NCBI RefSeq assembly: GCF_034259325.1 | Contig: NZ_JAXIVS010000014.1 | Span: 124,001 to 188,000 of the forward strand | Reading direction: 5' to 3' | Origin: Hyalangium ruber | GTDB taxonomy: Bacteria; Myxococcota; Myxococcia; Myxococcales; Myxococcaceae | DNA: 64,000 nucleotides | In this document: positions 9,558-16,899 of the stretch, one piece after another | Layout of the letters: every line of letters starts with the position of its first letter | Position numbering within the stretch: the stretch's first letter is position 1 | The notes under the pieces: generated by a model | Database searches by the model: none | Told to the model about the DNA's origin: nothing | The model's input: the letters and a program-made list of their open reading frames with translations, nothing else | Made by a program: the position numbers and the translations under genes

Positions 9558-10031
9558 TCAATAACCGAGCCCGAGCTTCTGGGCCTCTTCGGCCAGCTCG
9601 CGCAGCACATCCTGGCGGTGCGCATCGTCCTGGCGCTTGAAGGCGAGCAGATCCTCGAAGCGGATGCGCCGGTGGGTGCCGACCTTGTGGAAGGGGAGCT
9701 TGCCCTGCTCCAACAGTTGGATGAGGTAGGGGCGGGAGACGTTGAGCAGGTTGGCGGCCTGCTGCGTCGTCAGCTCGGCGTGAATGGGGACGATGGTCAC
9801 GGCATTTCCCTGCGCCATCTGCTCGAGGATCTTCACGAACAGCTCGAACGCCTCGCGAGGGACGGTGACGGCCTCGGCTTGCCGTTGCCCCTCGGAGCGG
9901 ATGGTGACGCGAGGCGCCCGCTTCCGGGAGGCCTTGAGGAGGGGCAGCAGCGCGCGTGCGGCCTGGGCCGCCTGCTGAGTGTCCTCCTTGCTGGGAGTGG
10001 CGATGTCCTCGAGGTGCAGAGCGTTTCCCAT
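9558..10031 (-). CDS. Excisionase-type HTH protein, probable antitoxin for PIN toxin
   Basis: The protein has 157 residues. The C-terminal half is an excisionase-family winged helix (LTTQQAANLLNVSRPYLI, then KVGTHRRIRFEDLLAFK). The N-terminal half is helical and could bind a partner. Start ATG 10031 (MGNALHLEDI) follows CAGGAG with six bases of spacing; the open frame continues upstream into the operator region and is not used. It is transcribed away from the PIN-domain gene at 10144, with two direct repeats between them. Excisionase-type antitoxins paired with PIN ribonucleases are a recognised type II class, and such antitoxins usually repress their own promoter. Confidence 0.82.
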   Translation of the reverse strand: MGNALHLEDIATPSKEDTQQAAQAARALLPLLKASRKRAPRVTIRSEGQRQAEAVTVPREAFELFVKILEQMAQGNAVTIVPIHAELTTQQAANLLNVSRPYLIQLLEQGKLPFHKVGTHRRIRFEDLLAFKRQDDAHRQDVLRELAEEAQKLGLGY

Positions 10032-10080
10032 GGTTGGCTCCTGACCCAAGGTGACACTGGCCATCCAGTGGGTCAACCGC

Positions 10081-10129
10081 AATATCCGCAGCATTCGAAA
10101 TATCCGCAACATCCAACGTGGTAGGTTGG
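10081..10129. promoter_or_regulatory. Probable operator of the divergent antitoxin/toxin pair
   Basis: Two direct copies of AATATCCGCARCAT lie at 10081-10094 and 10099-10112, 18 bp apart. An inverted repeat CCAAC (10113-10117) / GTTGG (10125-10129) follows. This is the most AT-rich stretch between the two divergent genes. It is a natural site for autorepression by the HTH antitoxin, though binding is inference. Confidence 0.55.
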
Positions 10130-10143
10130 TAGGATGAAGGCCT

Positions 10144-10713
10144 ATGTCCTTCGTCGTGCTGTACGACGCCTGTGTTCTCTACCCGGCGCCGCTCAGGGAC
10201 CTGCTCGTTCGGTTGGGCCTCTCGGGGTTGGTCCAGGCGAAGTGGACGGAGCAGATCCTGGACGAGTGCTTTCGAAGCATCGCGCGGCAGCGGCCGGAGC
10301 TGGCGCCTCGGCAACTGGAGCGCAGCCGGAGGCTCCTGAGCGAAGCCATTCCGGACTGCATGGTGACGGGCCATGAGGCGCTCGTGGGAGGCCTCTCCGG
10401 TCTGCCGGACGCGGATGATCGACACGTCGTCGCCGCGGCCATTCGCTGTGGCGCGCAGGTCATCGTGACCTTCAACTTGAAGGACTTTCCGGGAGAGCAG
10501 CTGGCGCGGTACGCGATGGAGGCGCAGCACCCGGATGACTTCGTGCTGAGCCTGATCGATCTCGATGCGGCGGAGGTGGCCCGGGTCATCCGCGAGCAGT
10601 CGGCCGCGTTGAAGAACCCTCCGAGGACGGTGGCGGAGGTGCTGGAACTCCTCCGCCACCAGGGGTTGGCCCGCTCCGTTGCGCGACTGAAGGAGTTCCT
10701 CGGAGGAGGCTAA
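10144..10713 (+). CDS. PIN-domain protein, probable ribonuclease toxin
   Basis: The protein has 189 residues. The PIN fold is visible as VVLYDACVLYPAPLRD (first Asp), the acidic helix EQILDECFRS, LPDADDRHVVAAA and VIVTFNLKDFP, which supply the acidic metal-binding residues. A C-terminal helical extension follows. PIN proteins of this kind cleave RNA and are held in check by an antitoxin, here most likely the divergent HTH gene. AGGATGAAGG lies just upstream of ATG 10144. Its TAA stop (10711-10713) overlaps the stop codon of the convergent barrel gene ending at 10710, so the two transcripts collide without a terminator. Confidence 0.87.
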   Translation: MSFVVLYDACVLYPAPLRDLLVRLGLSGLVQAKWTEQILDECFRSIARQRPELAPRQLERSRRLLSEAIPDCMVTGHEALVGGLSGLPDADDRHVVAAAIRCGAQVIVTFNLKDFPGEQLARYAMEAQHPDDFVLSLIDLDAAEVARVIREQSAALKNPPRTVAEVLELLRHQGLARSVARLKEFLGGG

Positions 10714-11723
10714 GGCCCTCCGTCGCCGAACGTGGTGCCCGCGGTGAGGCCGAGCAGCCCCGGATAGTCGAGCTGCCCGTGGTGGCCGATGATGTGGCTG
10801 TAGACGGGCACCTGGAGGTTGAACCCCAGCCGTACGTCCTTCACGCTCCAGGACAGCGTGCCGCCGACGAGCACATCCGTGCGCCCGAGGTTGCCGTCCT
10901 GCTGGACGACACCGCCCCAGCGCTCGGGCTGCTCATGAGCCAGGTTCACGCCCGCCGAGAGGTGCAGCGTGTCGACCACCTTCAGCCCGCCGGACAGCCC
11001 CAGGCCGAAGCGGTGACCGGCACGGAAGCCATGGGAGTTCTCCGCCAGGGACACCTGTGCCTGGCCCCACCCGCGCACACTCCAGGCGTCCCAGGTGCGT
11101 TCGGCCTCCAGCCCCAGCAAGGGCTGCACGGTGCCAGTGCCGAACTGGACGTGTTGGTGTGACAGGCCCGCGTCGCCGAGCGCGAAGGGATCCTCCACCG
11201 TGTTGCCGAGGGGCACGGTGAAGCCCGCGCGCGTGGCCAGCCGCACCTCGCCCAGCGAGAAGGCATAGCGCCCCAGCACCCAGGGGTCTCCCAGGCCGAA
11301 GAGCGTCTCGTTGCGGTGGTGGATGTTCTCGTAATCGAGCTCGACGGGAGTGCCATCCAACCGCCGGAACTGAATGGTGCTGCGGTTGAGGCGCAGCGGC
11401 AGTTGCAGCTCCAGGCCGAGCGCATCCGTGAAGCCATGCTCCACGCCGACGCGCAGCTCGCCAATGGCGAAGCGTTGATCATGGATCTGCGGCGGCTCGT
11501 CGCGCTCGTTGCAGATGGGGCCGATGTCCGGGCAGGCCGACTCGTGCATGACGCGCACGGAGGTGGTCAGCAAGGAGAGCTGCACGGCCGTCTGCCCGGA
11601 CTTCAATCCTGTTTCAGTGGTCCTCCCGACCGGGAGGTTGGGATTGCTTCAACCCGCGCAGGCAGCGGCACGGCTGGGAATGGCGAGCCCGAGCAAACCC
11701 ACGGCGATGGCGATCCACCTCAT
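10710..11723 (-). CDS. Outer-membrane beta-barrel protein with in-frame UGA at a CxxC position (candidate selenoprotein or nonsense allele)
   Basis: The reading frame begins at ATG 11723, which overlaps the stop of the thioredoxin lipoprotein gene as ATGA. It opens with a clear signal peptide (MRWIAIAVGLLGLAIPSRA). Codon 25 is TGA (11649-11651) in the context Ala-Ala-Cys-Ala-Gly-stop-Ser-Asn-Pro-Asn-Leu-Pro. The frame then stays open for 312 codons of amphipathic barrel sequence (LTTSVRVMHE, IGELRVGVEHGF). A single-base change TGC to TGA explains the stop; as Cys it would complete a CxxC. A hairpin with a GGTC loop follows 17 nt later. The body alone, from TTG 11606, would lack a signal peptide, so a barrel needs read-through. 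I am sure the frame is continuous across the UGA. Whether it is selenocysteine, a mutation or a sequencing error is open. Confidence 0.8.
11622..11651 (-). promoter_or_regulatory. UGA codon plus SECIS-like hairpin
   Basis: Read on the minus strand, TGA (11651-11649) is followed by 11 nt and then CCTCCC-GGTC-GGGAGG (11637-11622). This is a perfect six-base-pair stem with a GGTC tetraloop. Bacterial SECIS elements lie directly downstream of the UGA, with a guanine at the start of a small loop; the E. coli fdhF loop also contains GGUC. The UGA-to-loop distance of 17 nt falls at the short end of the accepted range. The call is structural resemblance only. Confidence 0.4.
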
Positions 11724-12361
11724 CGCGAGGCCCCCTCGGAGATAGCGGCGTCGAGGGCGGAGAGATCAAACCCCGTCACACTGCGCACGGGCTGACCATC
11801 CTTTCCATAGACGACGAGGTAGGGGAGGTTGGGCACGCCACCGAGGTAGCGCTTGGCGAGAGGCGACTCCCAGGAGACGACGTTGAGCTTGCGGTAGGCG
11901 ATGTCCGAGCGCTGGTTGAGCAGGCCAAACACATGCGCATCCACCTTGCGGCAGGGCGCGCACCAGTCGGCGTAGAAGTCGAAGACGGTGACCTTGCCAG
12001 GAGCGAGGTGGGCGGTGAGGTCCGGCACATCCTCCCCCTGTGCGGAGAGCCGCTTCAGGTCCGCGTCAGCGGCGAGGACGGGGAGCGGCTCGAAGGAGAG
12101 ATCCGGATGGCAGATGAAGCACTGGGATTCAGGGACATCGTGCTCGCCGCACCAATCCTTGGCGGCCTTGAAGCGGGAGACGAGGTGGGGATTGCAGCGG
12201 GTACAGGTCTCCTGTGGAACGCGGTGTTCACAGAAGGTGACCCCCGGGCCGGAAGCAACGCTCAAGGAGCTGAGCTGGCCATGGGCAGGAGTGGAGGAGG
12301 AGGCACAGCCAGAGATGGCGAGCAGAGCGCCACCGAGGAGCAAGGTTTTGAGAATACGCAT
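11720..12361 (-). CDS. Thioredoxin-fold lipoprotein with two N-terminal Cys/His metal-binding-like repeats
   Basis: The protein has 213 residues. Start ATG 12361 gives MRILKTLLLGGALLAISGC, a lipoprotein signal with its lipobox Cys at position 19. Two repeats of the form C-EH-VP-(3)-C-(2)-C-P follow (FCEHRVPQETCTRCNP and WCGEHDVPESQCFICHP). Similar Cys/His segments occur at the ends of heavy-metal efflux adaptor proteins. The C-terminal domain is thioredoxin-like with active site ADWCAPCRK and a cis-Pro in GVPNLPYLVVYG. It should act in the periplasm as a disulfide reductant or copper/zinc handling factor. The gene overlaps the barrel gene by ATGA, so the partner probably depends on it for translation. 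Confidence 0.87.
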   Translation of the reverse strand: MRILKTLLLGGALLAISGCASSSTPAHGQLSSLSVASGPGVTFCEHRVPQETCTRCNPHLVSRFKAAKDWCGEHDVPESQCFICHPDLSFEPLPVLAADADLKRLSAQGEDVPDLTAHLAPGKVTVFDFYADWCAPCRKVDAHVFGLLNQRSDIAYRKLNVVSWESPLAKRYLGGVPNLPYLVVYGKDGQPVRSVTGFDLSALDAAISEGASR

Positions 12362-12436
12362 GAGAAGAACACACCGCCTGCCCGAAGAAGGGCACGGCAC
12401 AGAGTGAGGATGGACCGCGAAGACACAACGACAGTC

Positions 12437-12766
12437 TCAACTCACCCGGGGAGGCTGAAAGACGCCGCGAGCATGTGGACTCGAGGGTTTGCTCGGAACC
12501 TCCCACCAACCCAGGCGCACGGGAGGCGCGGGCTCCGGGAGCACAGGAGTCAGCTCCGGCACAGGGATGATCAGCCGGGCAAACGGGCAGGCAAGACAGG
12601 AGGCCGGGCAAGCATCCCGCTCCTGCTCCCAAGGAGCCCCGGCCGCATCCGAATGCTCCGTGTCCTCACCGCAACCCTGGGAACAGCAATCGGCGGCGAG
12701 CGCCTCGGCCCCGGAGAGGGCGAAGGCGAGCACCAGCACGAGCAGCATATGCGGGAGGCGGCGCAT
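12437..12766 (-). CDS. Small exported Cys-rich protein
   Basis: The protein has 109 residues. MRRLPHMLLVLVLAFALSGA is a signal peptide, with probable cleavage after ALA in EALAADCC. The mature N-terminus is Cys-rich (DCCSQGCGED, then DACPASCLACPFA), followed by a Pro-rich tail. There is no known domain. The Cys clusters and the two genes downstream suggest a periplasmic metal or redox module. The start at 12766 is taken from the signal peptide; an ATG at 12820 would add 18 residues without a signal character. The gap to the thioredoxin gene is 75 bp and contains a small GC hairpin. Confidence 0.7.
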   Translation of the reverse strand: MRRLPHMLLVLVLAFALSGAEALAADCCSQGCGEDTEHSDAAGAPWEQERDACPASCLACPFARLIIPVPELTPVLPEPAPPVRLGWWEVPSKPSSPHARGVFQPPRVS

Positions 12767-12847
12767 GGAGTCACCGAGAGCGTTACCGCGTGAAGCCCCC
12801 GGCCGCAAGTGGGAGGCCATGGGCCTCTCAAACGCTCTGCCTGTGCG

Positions 12848-13783
12848 CTAGCCCTTCACCATGTTCTTCACCACGAACCACAGGTTGGCGGGGCGCTCGG
12901 CGAGCCGGCGCATGAAGTACGGATACCAATATTTCCCGTATGGAACGTAGATGCGCACCGGAAACCCTGTCTTCGCCAGCTGCACCTGCAAGTCCCGCCG
13001 GATGCCATAGAGCATCTGGAACTCGAAGGCTCCCTTGGGCAGCCGCTGCCGCTCCGCGTAGTCCAGCGTCGCGTCGATCATCCGCTCATCGTGCGTGGCG
13101 ATGCCGTGATACACGCCGCTGTCCAACAACACCTTCATCACCCGGATGAAGTTCGCATCCACGTCTCGCTTGTCCGGGAACGCCACCCGCGGCTCCTCCA
13201 GGTACGCCCCCTTGCACAGCCGGATGCGCACCCGCTCGGCACACAGCGCGCGCGCGTCCGCCTCCGTGCGCCGCAGGTAGCTCTGCAACACCGCGCCCAC
13301 GTGCGCCTCGCCGAACTCCGCGTGCAGCGCGCGCACCGTGTCCAGCGTGTCCTGCGTCACCGCGCTCTGCTCCATGTCCACTCGCACGAACGAGCCCCGC
13401 GAGGCCGCCTCCGACACCACCGCGCGCGCGTTCTCCAGCGCCAACGCCTTGTCGAACAGCAACCCACACTGCGTCAGCTTCAACGAGACATTGGCCCGCA
13501 CCCCCACCTGGTCGATGCGCGTCATCAACCGGCGGTACTCCCCCACCTCCGCGCGCGTCTCCTCCACCGTCCGCACCGCCTCGTTCAGGTGGTCGAAGCT
13601 CGCCATCAGCCCCTGCGCGTTCAGCGCCTTCACCGCCTGCACTGCCTCCTCCAGCGTCTCGCCGGCGATGAAGCGCCCCGCCAACTCCCGCAGCGGACCC
13701 AGGCGCGTGGCGACATCCTTCAACCCCTCGCGGCGCGAGAGGAACAACAGAGCGGAGCGGGACAGGTGGGCGGTGGCGAGCAT
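12848..13783 (-). CDS. Proline dehydrogenase
   Basis: The protein has 311 residues, the size of a monofunctional bacterial enzyme. Family motifs are FDHLNEAV, the beta-strand region VRANVSLKLTQCG, FVRVDMEQS, the FAD-site RIRLCKGAYLEEP and EFQMLYGIR. Near the C-terminus lies VPYGKYWYPYFMRRLAERP, whose two Arg residues bind the proline carboxylate. It oxidises L-proline to pyrroline-5-carboxylate with FAD. No pyrroline-5-carboxylate dehydrogenase gene lies next to it. The upstream gap to the hydrolase gene is short (46 bp), so the three minus-strand genes 15399-12848 may be cotranscribed. Confidence 0.95.
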   Translation of the reverse strand: MLATAHLSRSALLFLSRREGLKDVATRLGPLRELAGRFIAGETLEEAVQAVKALNAQGLMASFDHLNEAVRTVEETRAEVGEYRRLMTRIDQVGVRANVSLKLTQCGLLFDKALALENARAVVSEAASRGSFVRVDMEQSAVTQDTLDTVRALHAEFGEAHVGAVLQSYLRRTEADARALCAERVRIRLCKGAYLEEPRVAFPDKRDVDANFIRVMKVLLDSGVYHGIATHDERMIDATLDYAERQRLPKGAFEFQMLYGIRRDLQVQLAKTGFPVRIYVPYGKYWYPYFMRRLAERPANLWFVVKNMVKG

Positions 13784-13829
13784 GTGTCTGGGAATACCTA
13801 GGTTTGAAAATGTTTCAGGAGAAAAAAGC

Positions 13830-14687
13830 TCAGGACAGGTGTTGCAACAGGAAGTCGCCGACGAAGGCGTTGAAGGCCTCGGTATGGCTCATGTACGGCA
13901 GGTGGCTGGCCTCGCGGAGCACCTCGAGCCGGCCACCCGGAATGCGAGAAGCCACGTCCCGCGCGTAGCTGAGCGGCACCAGGTGGTCTCGCGCGCCGTG
14001 AATCACCAGCGTGGGGACGCGCAGGCGCTCCAGCGCGCCCAGGTAGTCGGCTTCCAGCACGTCGCGCAGCCGGCGCAGCAGCTCCATGGGCGAGAGCCGG
14101 CGCGCCTCGCGGACAATCTCCGCGCGCCCCTCGGGCGGAAGCCGCCGCCCGCCGAGCACCCGCGCCACGGTGGGGGCGAACACATAGGCGAACGGCTTGG
14201 GCATGCGCACCAGCGTGGAGAGGCTCAAGGCCCAGCGCCGCACGCGGTGGACGCTGGCCACCGGGGACACCAGCACCAGCGAGCGCACCCGCTCCGGATG
14301 GGCCAGGGAGAAGGCCAGCGCCACGAGGCTGCCGAAGGAGGAGCCCACCAGCGAGAAGCGCTTGGGGAGCTGCGCGGAGGGGTGCTCCAGCGCCTCCACG
14401 TTCCACTGCAGCGGCGAGTGCGTGAGCGGCGTGCGCAGCGTGGGCGTCCACAACAGCAGCCGCAGGTGCGGGGCCAGCGGCGCCATGGGCGCGAAGGAGC
14501 GTCCCGAGGCCCCCAGCCCCGGCAGGCACACCACGGTGCGCGAAACATCCCGCGTGCCCTCGGGGAAGGTGAACAGGCGCACCGGCGCGCCGCGCACCAG
14601 CCGCTCCTCGAGTGGCAGCTCGTAGCCTTGCTGAATGTCCTCCGGCTCGGGGACGAGCCGGGGCGCGTGCGCGGTGGCCTCAAGCAT
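13830..14687 (-). CDS. Alpha/beta hydrolase
   Basis: The protein has 285 residues. The nucleophile elbow is VGSSFGSLVA, the acid is in VIHGARDHLVP, and the catalytic His in REASHLPYMSHTEAF. The lid region is Arg-rich. The oxyanion loop is VCLPGLGASGRSF. This is a soluble esterase-like enzyme; the substrate cannot be assigned. Its start overlaps the end of the acyltransferase gene by 8 bp, so the pair probably works on the same lipid or acyl pool. A C-terminal SHLPYMSHTEAFNAFV is a typical lipase-type ending. Confidence 0.88.
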   Translation of the reverse strand: MLEATAHAPRLVPEPEDIQQGYELPLEERLVRGAPVRLFTFPEGTRDVSRTVVCLPGLGASGRSFAPMAPLAPHLRLLLWTPTLRTPLTHSPLQWNVEALEHPSAQLPKRFSLVGSSFGSLVALAFSLAHPERVRSLVLVSPVASVHRVRRWALSLSTLVRMPKPFAYVFAPTVARVLGGRRLPPEGRAEIVREARRLSPMELLRRLRDVLEADYLGALERLRVPTLVIHGARDHLVPLSYARDVASRIPGGRLEVLREASHLPYMSHTEAFNAFVGDFLLQHLS

Positions 14688-15399
14688 GGCACGCCCTCAA
14701 GAGCAGGCGCCGCACGCTGGCGGCCACCCGGTCCCGGAAGGCCCGCAGGCGCGACTCGGGCGCATCCTCCGGAGGCGGCTCGTGTGGCTCGCCCACCGCG
14801 AAGGTGAGCCGCACCGGCAACGGCAGCGGCCCCAGCCCCACCACCAGCGGCATGCGGTACTTCTCGCCCTCCGAGAGTCGCACGCACAGCCGCTCCTCTC
14901 CCGGCGGGTACAGGAAGGTGTCATCCACCCCGAAGCCCGCGAAGGGGACGATGGGCACCCCGGCCCGCGCCGCCAGCCGCACGAAGCCCAGCGCCCGCTC
15001 CCAGCGCAGGGTGTAGCGGTTGTGCGGACGCTTGAACGTCTCATGCGCCCCGCCCGGATAACAGACGACGAGGTTGCCGGCCTGGAGCGCCGCGAGCGCG
15101 TTGTCCCGCGTGCCCTCCACTCCGCCGAGCCACGGCAGCACCGTGCGCACCAGGGGAATGCGGAAGAATCCCCGCTCGGCCAGCCCCAGCGGATAGCGCC
15201 CTGTCTCCTGGTGCAGCAGGTGGAAGAAGGCGGGCGTCTCGTAGCCCCACACCCCATGGTTGCCCACCAGCAGCACCGGGCCCTCGGGCAGGTGCTCGGT
15301 GCCCAGCAACCGGGCGCGGTGGTAGGACGCGGAGAGGGCGGCGCCCGCCTCCGCCAGGCGGAACACGGCACGACGCGCGCTCGTGAGAAGGGTGTCCAC
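14680..15399 (-). CDS. Lysophospholipid acyltransferase family protein
   Basis: The protein has 239 residues. The acyltransferase block I is present in variant form as VGNHGVWGYETPAFF (HX4E in place of HX4D). Block III resembles VVCYPGGAHETFKRPHNRY. A conserved PIVPFAGFGVDDTF closes the core. This variant is typical of diacylglycerol/wax-type or hemolysin-like members of the PlsC superfamily. It should transfer an acyl chain to a lipid acceptor at the inner membrane. The 8-bp overlap with the hydrolase gene (14680-14687) indicates cotranscription. The start at 15399 fits the amphipathic N-terminus (MDTLLTSARRAVFRL). Confidence 0.87.
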   Translation of the reverse strand: MDTLLTSARRAVFRLAEAGAALSASYHRARLLGTEHLPEGPVLLVGNHGVWGYETPAFFHLLHQETGRYPLGLAERGFFRIPLVRTVLPWLGGVEGTRDNALAALQAGNLVVCYPGGAHETFKRPHNRYTLRWERALGFVRLAARAGVPIVPFAGFGVDDTFLYPPGEERLCVRLSEGEKYRMPLVVGLGPLPLPVRLTFAVGEPHEPPPEDAPESRLRAFRDRVAASVRRLLLRACHA

Positions 15400-15603
15400 G
15401 GGGAAGGAAGATGGGGATTCGCCCGCTCGCCGCCAGCCCGCTCCATCCTTGTAGCAGGCGGCCGGACGAGCCCTCCTCCCCTGACTCGCGGGAAGCGCGC
15501 GGCCGCCGCCTGAGAGCCTTCAATATGAGACACCTGTAGCGCCGGGTTGAGAGGGTTACCGCCGGTTGTCCCTCGGCCTCTTCATGCCGATGGTTGAGAG
15601 GTC

Positions 15604-16101
15604 ATGGGACCTTTCGATCTGCTCACCGAACAGCACCGCGAGCTGGAGGAGCGCTTCGACGCGCTCGAGGCCGAGGAGAGCGCCTCCGAGGCCGAGGAGC
15701 GGCGAGAGCAGACCGAGGAGCTGCTGGCCCTGCTGCGGCTGCATTCCAGCCTGGAGGAGCGCTACCTCTACCCGCTGATGGCTCGGGTGGAGGGGCGCGC
15801 TCGCGCTCGCGAGGAGGCCGAGGACCATCTGACGATGCGCGAGCTGATGGAGGAGTTGGAGGACCAGTCGCCTGGCTCGCCCGAGTGGTGGGCCTGTTTC
15901 ACCGCGCTGGAGGACCTCATCGTCGCGCACGTTCGCGAGGAGGAGGCGCAGACCTTCCCGCGCCTGCTCACGGTGCTGGACGAGGGCGAGCAGGACGAGC
16001 TGCGCCGAGCCTTCGAGTCCCTGCGTGAGGAGCTCTCCGCGCACGCGCAGGTCTGGCCGCCCGCCAACACGGCTGTGTCAGCGCCGCGCTGGGATGTATG
16101 A
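15604..16101 (+). CDS. Hemerythrin HHE-domain protein
   Basis: The protein has 165 residues. A four-helix HHE cation-binding domain is visible: LLTEQHRELEERFDAL, LLRLHSSLEERYLYPL, AEDHLTMRELME and DLIVAHVREEEAQTFPRL. These supply the His and Glu ligands of a di-iron site. The family binds oxygen, nitric oxide or iron, or guards Fe-S proteins. It is cytosolic. ATG 15604 follows GAGAGG. It is divergent from the acyltransferase gene and apparently monocistronic. The 204-bp gap upstream shows no clear feature beyond being a divergent promoter region. Confidence 0.9.
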   Translation: MGPFDLLTEQHRELEERFDALEAEESASEAEERREQTEELLALLRLHSSLEERYLYPLMARVEGRARAREEAEDHLTMRELMEELEDQSPGSPEWWACFTALEDLIVAHVREEEAQTFPRLLTVLDEGEQDELRRAFESLREELSAHAQVWPPANTAVSAPRWDV

Positions 16102-16153
16102 GCGCCAAGACAACTTTTTGAAATAGAGATTCGACAATCGCTGTCGTGAGAAG

Positions 16154-16191
16154 TATTGAGGGGCGCGAAAGCGTTCTGAAGCGCTTCAATA
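16154..16191. promoter_or_regulatory. Hairpin/palindrome upstream of the AT-hook gene
   Basis: TATTGA (16154-16159) and TCAATA (16186-16191) are inverted, with GCGC also pairing inside the stem. The 3' arm contains the perfect palindrome TGAAGCGCTTCA (16177-16188). The element is in a locally AT-rich stretch 44 bp before the start codon. It may be an operator or a structured leader. Confidence 0.45.
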
Positions 16192-16234
16192 TCTGTCTCA
16201 CACGTACCTTTCCGCATACGGAGTTCCCAAGCAC

Positions 16235-16741
16235 ATGTCTGTCGACAAAGCGTTCCGAGAGATGATCCGCAACGAAATCGAGGTCCAGCTCAAGCCGCTG
16301 CGCGCGGTGATTTCGCGCCTGGAGGCGGGCACCTCGGACCTGGATGCCCTGCGGGACGTGGCGGAGCGGCTGGCGCCGGTGGCTCAGGCGATGGCCCCGC
16401 TGTTCGGCGCGCAGGTCGCGAAGCCGGCCAAGCGCGGCCCTGGCCGTCCGGCGAAGGTGGCGGCTCCGGTTTCCTCGGGCGGTGGCAAGCGCCGCGGCCG
16501 CAAGCCGTCGGGCGACGCCGGGCGCGACTGCGCCATCATCGGCTGCGGTTCGCCCAGCCGCACCAAGGGCTACTGCGCGGCGCACTACCAGAAGCTGCGC
16601 ATGCTGACCAAGACCAACCGCCGTCCGTCGGCGTGGGTGGACTACGCCGAGCCCAACAGCGTCGAGGACATCAAGCTGCCCCGTGGTCGCGCCGCCTCCA
16701 AGGCGCTGGCCGCGGCCGCCTCCGGTGGCAGCTCGACCTGA
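16235..16741 (+). CDS. AT-hook DNA-binding protein with a CCCH-type zinc motif
   Basis: The protein has 168 residues. The N-terminal ~65 residues form predicted helices (FREMIRNEIEVQLKPLRAVI). Two AT-hook-like motifs follow: KRGPGRPAK and KRRGRKPSG. A compact Cys/His motif comes next (CAIIGCGSPSRTKGYCAAHY, spacing C-4-C-9-C-3-H). The tail is Arg/Ala-rich. AT-hooks bind the minor groove of AT-rich DNA, so in a GC-rich genome it could mark promoters or AT-rich islands; CarD and similar myxobacterial regulators show that AT-hooks are used in this group. GGAG lies 10 bp before ATG 16235. The function is inferred from motifs only. Confidence 0.83.
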   Translation: MSVDKAFREMIRNEIEVQLKPLRAVISRLEAGTSDLDALRDVAERLAPVAQAMAPLFGAQVAKPAKRGPGRPAKVAAPVSSGGGKRRGRKPSGDAGRDCAIIGCGSPSRTKGYCAAHYQKLRMLTKTNRRPSAWVDYAEPNSVEDIKLPRGRAASKALAAAASGGSST

Positions 16742-16777
16742 CAGGTTGGGTTGAACACGTGAAACGTTAAGACAGTC

Positions 16778-16826
16778 GGCCCCCTGACAATCCCTCTCCT
16801 CTCAAGGGGAGCGGTGTCTGGGGGCC
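16778..16826 (+). terminator. Long GC hairpin after the AT-hook gene
   Basis: GGCCCCCTGACA (16778-16789) pairs with TGTCTGGGGGCC (16815-16826), and inner CTCC/GGGGAG arms extend the stem. It sits in the gap before the tryptophan dioxygenase gene. No T-run follows, so it is a terminator or leader structure by position. Confidence 0.5.
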
Positions 16827-16899
16827 GCTGAGTTGTCTCACCGGTGCGGCGCGAGGACCATTGCGCCCGGTGGCGCGTGGGGGCATGAAGGGCCTCCAC

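Noticed and set aside
7607-9640. Plus-strand open frame opposite the GH15 gene
   Set aside because: GC shadow of a well-supported gene; no conserved motif and no ribosome site.
10710-11606. Start of the barrel protein at TTG 11606
   Set aside because: This start would give an outer-membrane protein without a signal peptide, and ignores the ATGA-coupled start and signal peptide upstream in the same frame.
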